Source: Brachypterus glaber
Lineage: Eukaryota > Arthropoda > Insecta > Coleoptera > Kateretidae
Reading direction: 5' to 3'
DNA length: 64,000 bases
NCBI GenBank assembly: GCA_958510825.1
Contig: OY294045.1
Span: 10,901,916 to 10,965,915, forward strand
The stretch's first letter is position 1; every line of letters starts with the position of its first letter. Under the pieces are notes generated by a model, which searched no databases, had not been told where the DNA came from, and was given only the letters and a program-made list of their open reading frames with translations. This document shows, in pieces, positions 56,165-64,000 of the stretch. Both the position numbers and the translations under genes were made by a program.

Positions 56165-56640
56165 GGCTACACAAGGTAAATAGTATATTACGCACCGACT
56201 ACGCGAACCTAGTTTTTAGTGCACGAGAGTGCTTTTTTCTACGAGGCGCAACCGAAACGGTTTGCGTCGGGGTGCGTATACTATTTTTCCTACGACCTAA
56301 CACCTAAACATAAAATTTGAGTAAAGTAAAACGAATTTATATTTCAACATATATATGTATTTAAAATAGGCCTAGCGCTTTCGATCAAAAGATCATCTTC
56401 AGGGCTTAGCTTCGTCAGTGCTGATTACAACAGAATGAGAGGTAGATTAAAAATATGGGAACATCACAGTTAAAAAGTTGCACAGATTAAAATAATAAAT
56501 ATATAAATAAACAAAAAATTTTGACATAATGACAATTAAAAAGTATATTTATAAAATTTGAGGTTATGTGTTTGACGTTTACTAATTTTCTGACAGCAAC
56601 CGTCGTCATGGGCAACGGGTGGGAAATATGCACTAGTTGA
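56165..56640. repeat. Dispersed repeat, related to 2160-2418, with inserted fold-back fragment
   Basis: GTATATTACGCACC, GGGTGCGTATACTATTTTTC, CTACGACCTAACACCTAAAC and, after an interruption, TTTGAGGTTATGTGTTTGAC match 2160-2418 in order. The interruption (about 56335-56550) holds GCGCTTTCGATCAAAAGATC and ATCTTCAGGGCTTAGC, typical of the fold-back class at 34848. Confidence 0.65.
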
Positions 56641-57426
56641 ATAGTGGTTTTCTGAGTCTCAAGTGACCAGGCTCAACTGGTCTCGCCTGTCGGTATCTTC
56701 TCTCGATCCATAAAATCACCAGTTTCCCATCTAGGATTACAATATACTATTGCAGGCTCGATTTAATGAGTCAGACTACTGCTCATCGATCGGCAATGGT
56801 CTGGCTCATTAACTTCGAGCCTGCGCGTAAAACTTTTTGTGAATGAACCTTTAATTCATTTTACCCTGCACTGATTCATTTAACCTCGGTTGACGGTAAT
56901 AACTATCATTGTATATTGCATGAATTTTTTTGATTAAAATTACATAAAATATGATTCGCGTTCTATCTATACTGATAAAAAAATAATTTAGATTTATTTG
57001 GATATGGCCAATTAAATTATTTGGTTTTGAGTAATACATTTTATTTGAGTCAAATAAATATTTAGTTCATGTAAATAAATATTTTAATTTCAAATATTTT
57101 GTACACACAAATAAACTGTTTTTTCAGTGTAGTTTCTCAAAACCTTAACTCCGGACAAGTATTATTCGATTTGATATCCAGCTAGTTAAATATAAAGTTA
57201 AACTGGTAAAACCGACACTTACCCCATATCCCATAATAATTATATTTGAACTGATGTTATATAAAAGTGACAATATCATGTAGTATATTAATTTTATAGT
57301 AGGTGTACTGGAAATTTAATAAAACCTGCAGTGACTCTGTTGTCAATATGTTGTAAAAGGCGAGGATCATACCAGTTCGGGTGCGACTCGCCTAATTTTG
57401 TCGAAGCTTCGCAAAGGCGGACCCCT
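56641..57426. other. Intergenic or intronic DNA with a small palindrome
   Basis: A hairpin-type repeat at about 56750-56830 pairs GGCTCGATTTAATGAGTCAG with CTGGCTCATTAACTTCGAGCC. The rest is AT-rich with no gene seen. Confidence 0.5.
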
Positions 57427-58063
57427 TATACGAACGATTCACCGCAGTAATGAGAAGAATCCAGAGCATGCGCACTGATTTTCTTATTTTTGTTTTGACG
57501 TATGTCAAAAATTATTTTAAGGTTATGTAACATTCTTTTGCAGAATATCTACTTTTTTCTTTGCGATCTAGCAGTTTTTTTTTAATTGGCTAAAAGTACT
57601 CGCTTTTAATAGTATTTCCGTAAAAAAAAATTGCGGAATATTCATTAATAAACATTTGATTCTTAAAATATATCGCCTTCTAAATTCTGAAATATCGTAT
57701 CTGAAAAATGCCTCCTATTAAAAAAAATTAACACCAAACCAGCAAACTACCAAACCAAACAATTATTAACGTAAACCAACGCCTCCCATTAAAAAAAAAC
57801 AAAATCAGCAAACTACCAAACCAGCAAACTACCAAACCAAACCATTGTTAACGTAAACCAACGCCTCCCATTAAAAAAATCAAACAGAAATTCGTGAGTA
57901 TTTTAAAAATCTTTTGCTATATATTCTAACAAAAAAAACTGGATTTTCCGCACCTAAACGAAAGCCACTTTTGACATCCGTCAAAACAAAAATAAGCAAA
58001 CCAGTGCGCATGTGCTAGATTCTTCTCATTACTGCGGTGAGCGAATCGTTTATACGAAAGCAG
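57427..58063. mobile_element. MITE with internal minisatellite
   Basis: TATACGAACGATTCACCGCA and its inverse (58045-58063) start terminal repeats of about 90 bp, including CAGTAATGAGAAGAATC and GCATGCGCACTG. Inside, 57709-57890 is the inverse of the minisatellite at 27474-27755, with the same flank. Confidence 0.8.
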
Positions 58064-58699
58064 CAGATTTTATTGAATTTCTAGTATAATTATGTTGTAA
58101 ATTTCATTTGATTACAGTATACCTGGCCCAATAGACGGTTTAACAAAGATTCCATTTATTACTTTAAGGATTAACTTTAGATAATACTCGTATAATACTG
58201 TTTAATCGAAATCTGTAATTACAGATTATAGCGATATTGATTTACTCACAGATTTACTCCTAGTTAATTACTAATTAATTATTAAATAATTTAATGTTAA
58301 AAATAAACATAAAATTTAATGAGCTTTTAGATTTTGTTAATATTTATAATATACATTTTATACACGGTGTTTGCAGTCTTTTTTAATTAAATAAAGGGAA
58401 TGATTCTAAATTACAATACATGAAAAACCAACAAAGGAACATATGTCCCGAAATAATCCCTAAGAGAGCTACGGCCCTTCGAAGATTGACATATTAAATG
58501 GGAAACAAAAAAAAAACACTAAATTTTTAATGCTGCAGGGAGATTCTTTGTTTAAAGTATTCTTCACCGAAACACCTAAATTTAATATTAAAGCCCCTTA
58601 ATTGCATTTATTTTGAAAACGGTTGCTCCTACAGTGTTATACTATATATCATTTTTTATGTATGTGTTTTCACTCAAGTAATCTACTTATTAGTAACTA

Positions 58700-59636
58700 C
58701 GGTTGCATTTTAATGGTTGACTCGTGTATTGTTTAAGACTTTCAACTTTAGAATCTTTTTAGGTTATTATATTTTGACAAAACCGACAGAGGCTATCAAA
58801 TATTCAATTTTTATAGGGTCACTCCATCCGGCGGTGGTTTTATGATACCCGTCTTAGACGGCAGCAACAAACTGCCGCTGCAACTCCATTCAGCGCGCTG
58901 AATGTAGTGTTTTTTTTATTAGAAACTCAGATCTTTTAATTGATTTACTGGCTATAAATTCTTAATACAAATTAATAAAATAAAAATACAATAACTGAAT
59001 TCCTTGAATTAAAAAAAACATCTCTTTGAAACCTAGACTCATCCGTAAAAAGAATGCTTTTTACAAAGTTTTAATTTTCTTGATGTTTCTGCAACAGCCA
59101 TGTGCAAAATTCGACTCGTAAAGGATAGTCCTCCGGTGTCAAGCCTGAATGACAGCTTCTTCATTATCAACAGTTCTTGCAGTTCGCGGAGCGCCTCCAA
59201 TCTCTTTTTTGTTTGGAGTTAAATTTCCAGAATTTCTTGCCCTTTGCACCAATCTTAAAATAACATTTCTGCTAGGATGTTCTCTATTGGGAAAACGAAT
59301 AGAATATTCTACAGATGTAGCTGAAGCACTCACTCCGGCCACACTCGCCATATAAAATTAGCATTTCGCAATACTCTTCTGAAGTAAACATCATGAAAGT
59401 TTTGATATTTTTTTATGACGTTAATAAATATTTATGTCACATTAATCACCATGTTAACCTACAGAATATGTACCTGCAATAATTAAATTTGCTTCCATAG
59501 CTACAAATTCAACCACTTAAAGCGTTCTTATTTTTGAATTGAACGAAGATGGATTTTTTTTGAAATTTTTTTCATATTTTCCAGAGGGTTTTTAATATAC
59601 CCTCAAATTTCGGTACACGAGTTCTGGAACAGGCTG
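58700..59636 (-). mobile_element. Tc1/mariner-type transposon fragment (HTH plus DDE remnants)
   Basis: Its 5' end lies at about 59636 on the minus strand (ATACAGCCTGTTCCAGAACT). After a leader of about 240 bp comes the decayed transposase. The far end is lost within the host element near 58700. Confidence 0.7.
58965..59394 (-). pseudogene. Tc1/mariner-type transposase with N-terminal HTH (DUF4817-like), broken
   Basis: From ATG at 59394 (minus) the frame reads MMFTSEEYCEMLILYGECGR. After a frameshift the HTH continues as EYSIRFPNREHPSRNVILRL, then NSGNLTPNKKEIGGAPRTAR, then TVDNEEAVIQA and a stop. Sequence between the HTH and the catalytic region is deleted. After it come PEDYPLRVEFCTWLLQKHQE, a second frameshift, and SILFTDESRFQRD, where the D of FTDE is a catalytic DDE aspartate. 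This order is that of insect transposases with a DUF4817 HTH and DDE_3 endonuclease. At least two frameshifts and a large deletion inactivate it. Confidence 0.8.
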
Positions 59637-60254
59637 TATATTTTTACAAAAAATAAAAAAATATACATAAAAAAGTTTGGGGCAAAAATGTATTAAGCCT
59701 CACAATTTTTTTCTGTGTAGGCACGCCTCTGGATAGATTAAAAAAAAAATAACTTAACATAAACTAACTGCCCTTGTAAATACTAGTATACATGCAAAAC
59801 CTCTAGCTCAAGGGGTACCAGAAATATTAATTAAACCTTATTTTTAGTACAATTTTAAAGGGTCTTAACTCCCTTTGGGTTTTTTTTCGGACATATATTC
59901 CTATGCTGGTTTTTCATGTTTTGTGATGTAGCATCATTATTTATCTAATGCCAAATACACAGTATATATGTCCAGTGTATATGTCCATTGAACTTTTATA
60001 CTTATTTTAATAAGTATAAAGTAAAAAAGGAGATTCTACATTAAAAAATATTTTTTTAAATAAATTATACCATACGGGGCACGAAAAAGTATATAAAAAC
60101 TTTTGTTTTTTATTAACGCAGTTTAGGAGTAAGAAAAAAGCTTAAAAAAAATTGGTCCTTCGAAACAGCGAAGTATTTCGTCCAGAAAAGTTTGAAGTTT
60201 AAATTTTAAATATAAATATTTATATTTGTTTTTTTTGGTAAAATGGCATCTTTG

Positions 60255-60470
60255 TTAATCAGATATATTGATAACATTTAATTGTAATTGTGTAGATAAA
60301 TCACAGCAAATAGCAACATCGTTAAATCCCCCAGTAATTTTAGAATTAGTCATCACTGGCCATTTTCTGCCATCTGTTAGACAAACGACAAAACTAAGTA
60401 ATTCATGATCCAGATTTTCTGGTGTCTCCAGAATGGAGGTACGCAAGAAATCAATTTCACATATCTACCT
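60255..60470 (-). CDS. Unidentified exon-like ORF
   Basis: The minus strand gives EIDFLRTSILETPENLDHEL, LSFVVCLTDGRKWPVMTNSK, ITGGFNDVAICCDLSTQLQL and NVINISD followed by TAA. The composition is protein-like and differs from that of neighbouring AT-rich frames. A possible acceptor (CTGCAGGTAG) lies just upstream. No family is recognised, and a transposon origin is possible. Confidence 0.25.
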
Positions 60471-61607
60471 GCAGGTAGAAATAAAGAATAGACTGGAGTA
60501 AAATTTGAGAATTTCATAATAAATATATATCTATTAATTTAAAATTTTCGCGCAGATAACAGATAATAAAAATAATATTACGTACCTATTATAATGGTAC
60601 AAAATGTTATTTTTAAAAAATGACGTAACGTTAACGTAACTTATATTTAGTAGAAATTTAACATTAGAAAAATATCTTTTTTAAGGTGTTTCTAAAGTAA
60701 AGTTTCTAAATTACGCCAGTCACCTCGTTAGTACTAACGTTAGAATAAAGCTTATCTAGCTTTTTGTTAAACCTCTAACGTTAAATAGATGTTATTTTAA
60801 CGTTAAACCCTAACGTTATGCATCTAACATTCAAACCACCACATTATGTCTAGTAGTTCTAACATTCTTTTCCACCAGGTTAATCACGATGTTGCTATCG
60901 ATTGTGATTGTTAGTAGACTTGCTGTATAGGTGTCAGCTGGGACAGGCGTCCAAAAAAACATTAGATGCTCTCTATGTATACAGAACGTTATGTTAGAAT
61001 GATAGGGATTCAAACGACAAAACTAATAAGCATCAGGTTCTATCGACCGATTTAAGTCCCACCTCGTACTTAGAAACAGGCGAGCATTTCTCTGCTGTGA
61101 TTGTGTTGGTATCCGTACTAAAAAACTCGCTCGTCAAATCTTGATGCTTACTAATAAAGTTGATAGTTGTAAAACTATCTAGACTTTGGCGCTTGGAACC
61201 TTGTCATTCCACGTGACGTGTACCCAATTAAATTTATTGAAATAATCAAATTATTTTATTTTATCAAAACCAGCCCTTTATATTTCTTTCCCCAAATATT
61301 ATGCTCTTATAAGGACAGCGTGGGACTGACAAAAGTAGGTACGCGATATTTTTCCCGCTATATCTGTCCCAACTGGCACGAATCCCTAGCCTTAAGGATT
61401 TTAAAAGTGGTCCAAAAATATTTTTAAAACTATGTTTTACAAAAAAATTCAAAAGCAAAGTATCGAAAAAAAAAGGTTTTTACTGTGATCCAAATTGATA
61501 GCATTTATAGCTTAAAGTTATCGTGGTTATTGTTTTTCCGGACCAACACATAGATGACAGCTTATCAAACCAGCAAACATACACAATTTTTTTTCGCGTA
61601 AATTACC
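60471..61607. other. Unassigned DNA with a TAACGTTA motif cluster
   Basis: Between 60620 and 60830, AACGTT or TAACGT motifs recur about nine times (for example ACGTAACGTTAACGTAAC and TTTTAACGTTAAACCCTAAC). An inverted pair AAGCATCAGG / CTTGATGCTT spans 61028-61152. No gene is supported. Confidence 0.45.
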
Positions 61608-61918
61608 TTTATCCAATACATACAGATAATGAGACAATTAACAGCTTTATTTTAAATAGATAAACTCAATAATAACCCCCGCGTGGCTTTTACTTTATTG
61701 AGTGGATATTTATTTATTTTACCCACTCAACTGTCACTTGTCAAATTATTTTCTTGTAAATGTCATTAAAATTTTTAATAAAAATATTAATTTCTAAGCT
61801 ATTTATTGGATAAAACCTTGTATTGCACTCATGGGTAAACCGCTTGGCTGACGCCTCGCAGGTTAATTTTCTCATGGGCAATATCTTACTTTACCCACTA
61901 GTACCATAAATAACTATT
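61608..61918 (+). repeat. Dispersed repeat family, copy 6
   Basis: It starts TTTATCCAATACATACAG and ends AATAACTATT. The left half of the central hairpin (GATATTGCCCTCTCG and AACCTG) is deleted, so GGTAAACCG joins CTTGGCTGACGCC directly. Confidence 0.85.
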
Positions 61919-64000
61919 TTTGTATCAATCTCAAAAGTCTTAAAATGTGAATTTTTATGCTGACACCACGTAAGAGTTACAAACTTGTATGTACAGTTGG
62001 AATAAAAAAAAGTACTACAGTGCGGAACCTTGAGGTCACCAAATTTTTAAAATTTTAGCTGTTTTATGTGCTTTATTGACAATTAAATTTTTAGGGTTAT
62101 GTACACTGTCAGTGGATTTTAAAACGGTATAAAAACACATTCTTTTCTCGAAAAAATATATTCCTATTTGTAAAAATTACAGAAATATATAGAACTAAAA
62201 AAATAATAACAGAAATAAAAATATATAATTAATAAAATAGCGAAAAACAATAACGTACCTTATTTAGTAGCAGTTAAAACTTCTTAAGGACCCCAAATCT
62301 TCATTCCTATATATTTTAGTTCTGGCGTTTAGAATTCTCTAATTTCCCGGCCATTTTCCATACATTAGCCCCAGAATATATTGTTAAAATTGATTTTTGT
62401 TGCTGGCTTAAGTTAAGCATGTTGACATATTTGACACTTGGAAAAATTATGTTTCAAACAAGATACTTTTTTATATATCTCTGACTTAGTTAAATCCTCA
62501 ATTGATTTTAGTGACAAGTTAGATGGTACAATTTTTGGGTATAGTACTTTTTAAAGATCGCAACTGTACATTGTACACTGTACATTGCACATACAACTTG
62601 GTTATTCTAACCTGACGACTAGACTTCCACCTGTTTGACAATATACACTCAGAGAAATTATTACTAAAAACAAGTACGTATTCTTCTGATCTAGTGACTT
62701 AAAAGTTTGTATATCCGCAAGCATGTCAAGTACTTAAATCAAATATTTTCCTTAACAGAAGTTGAATACGTATGTTACTTAGACCAAACGGTTAAAACTT
62801 GAATCAAGTAAAAGTGCTTGGTGTGAGTAATAAAATTTCTTGTATTGAGTCTTAAGGTAACTTAAATGAAAGATGAAACTGCGAGCTACGAGATACGATG
62901 TTGAGAAAGTAAAACGGCCTTGGACCACTTTTATATTCAAAGGATTTTCAGCATGTTTGGTGTGTAGTAAATATTCTGTGTGTAGATTTGTCATGAGTAA
63001 CTTATTTTTCTTTATTTCTTTCTAGATTGTTTTTATAAGAAAAATTAGATCTACAAAAGTTTGAGGCCAAAGCCGTTAATTGCATGTAAAATTATATATT
63101 TTAATATTTATATAGGTATAGTTAAAAAATAATAAATAGCTTTTAAATGCTTGAAAAGGAAACATAATCGGTCCTTAAGTTATTTTTGTGAGGCTCACAA
63201 AAAAATACAGAAATTTTCTTTAAAATTGTATCTCACACCAAGATATTTAATTTCAAAATTTAATTTATGCTTAGTAATGAGTCATAATATAAATGACTTC
63301 AACATCTGAATTATAGTTGGCCTTCCATCTTGGCAAGCTACTGGCGTGGATGGAGCTCTCTACAACTAGAATTATGAAACAAAAGCCGTCTACCCTATCT
63401 CTATCTCATTTGTGCTACTTTTTCCAGCCAACCAAATAAATACTGTATTTGTTTTTCATACAACAAATACAGTATTTATTTGGTTGACCGGAAAGTGTAG
63501 CACTGAACGGCTATGTTCGTTAGCTAATGTGAATCTGTAGAATAAGATAATTCTACTAAAATTTAGATGGCGCCAGTAATTTCTTTAATAAAAATAATAT
63601 AGTTACACTTTTCGCTCGGCCAAGTAAATATAGTATTTTTCAACAAAGGACAAATACAGAATTTGTTTGGTTGGGTGGAAGTGGGAGTGTATGTATGTCT
63701 TCTATCCTTTTTGGGTAGAACTTTTGTCCCTGTCTAATCTAACGGGAGAAATCGCTATTGTATATAATTAATTTTTTTAATTTATATCTTGGATCATAAA
63801 GCATCAAAGTTAAAGTCTATTATACCGTTTTAAAATAAATATCACGTATTTTTTCAATCACAAAAATGACTTAGGAGAGCTCCCTTAGGCTGGGTCGAAA
63901 AAACCTTTTTTTTATACCCCCTTAAGTGGTCACTATCATTATTTTTTTAATCTTTCAATATATTCATGTGCGATGAAATTTTCAAAAACTGTTAAAAAAA
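61919..64000. other. Unassigned AT-rich DNA
   Basis: No gene was recognised. The stretch 62645-62840 has repeated AAGTAC/TACTTA motifs in both orientations. A perfect hairpin is listed separately. The 71-codon minus-strand ORF at 62779 has no support. Confidence 0.4.
63429..63486. repeat. Perfect 24-bp-arm hairpin
   Basis: The arm beginning CAACCAAATAAATACTGTAT (63429-63452) is exactly mirrored at 63463-63486 around a 10-base loop. A degenerate relative (AAGTAAATATAGTATTT...AAATACAGAATTTGTTTGG) follows at about 63623-63672. Confidence 0.85.

Larger units (their letters stand above)
58359..59966. mobile_element. Mariner-type non-autonomous element split by a transposase-bearing insert
   Basis: TATACACGGTGTTTGCAGTC at the left and the inverse (ending ATTTGGCATTAG-type, near 59966) delimit it. 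The outer parts (58359-58690, 59640-59966) follow the 7161 and 45119 elements. The middle is a separate transposon fragment. Confidence 0.75.

Noticed and set aside
59149..59355. Plus-strand 68-codon ORF
   Set aside because: Antisense to the HTH part of the mariner-type transposase remnant.

Overview
This is AT-rich eukaryotic DNA with very low coding density. It reads as a large intron of one animal gene that has been filled with transposable elements. The host gene and the types of transposon present (R2-like and jockey-like LINEs, a tRNA-derived SINE, P, hAT, piggyBac-like and Tc1/mariner-like elements, and many fold-back MITEs) fit an arthropod, most likely an insect. The species cannot be told from the sequence.

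Host gene. Three plus-strand exons belong together. Exon 20110-20439 encodes a PDZ domain of the Piccolo/RIM type, best matching the insect active-zone protein Fife. A linker exon at 27175-27334 appears to end in a GC donor. A short exon at 29134-29192 encodes a proline- and arginine-rich linker. The zinc finger and C2 domains expected on either side are not in the window. From 29193 to the end no further exon of this gene is convincing, so the next intron is longer than 34 kb. A decayed partial copy of the PDZ exon, with its upstream intron and acceptor, lies 6 kb upstream at 14040-14098.

Layout. 1-13.9 kb: AT-rich DNA with fold-back elements, including a piggyBac-like MITE nested in another element. 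13.9-20.1 kb: the exon duplication, a 223-bp satellite array made of tandem MITEs (with a 200-N assembly gap), and two very large palindromes of 1.56 kb and 1.02 kb. 20.1-23 kb: PDZ exon, two jockey-type LINE remnants and a hAT-type element. 23-29.2 kb: palindromes, iterated-motif elements and the two linker exons. 30-31 kb: two SINEs facing each other. 34.2-37.1 kb: a tandem triplication of about 0.85 kb carrying three copies of a dispersed repeat (about 335 bp at full length). 38.5-40.1 kb: an open 521-codon 3' half of an R2-like retrotransposon. 40.6-42.1 kb: a TTAA-type element holding an element whose ends are arrays of a TTACCGCG motif. 43.3-47.4 kb: Tc1/mariner-type non-autonomous elements, one carrying a SINE and one carrying a P-superfamily relic with a THAP domain and an 8-bp target duplication. 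48.4-55.4 kb: several large palindromes, some nested three deep. 56-60 kb: a MITE with an internal minisatellite and a broken mariner-type transposase. 60-64 kb: mostly unassigned AT-rich DNA.

The elements do not form a working pathway. The most informative signals are the nested insertions that preserve target duplications, the MITE-to-satellite conversion, the exon duplication, and the long hairpins inside what is presumably transcribed intron.
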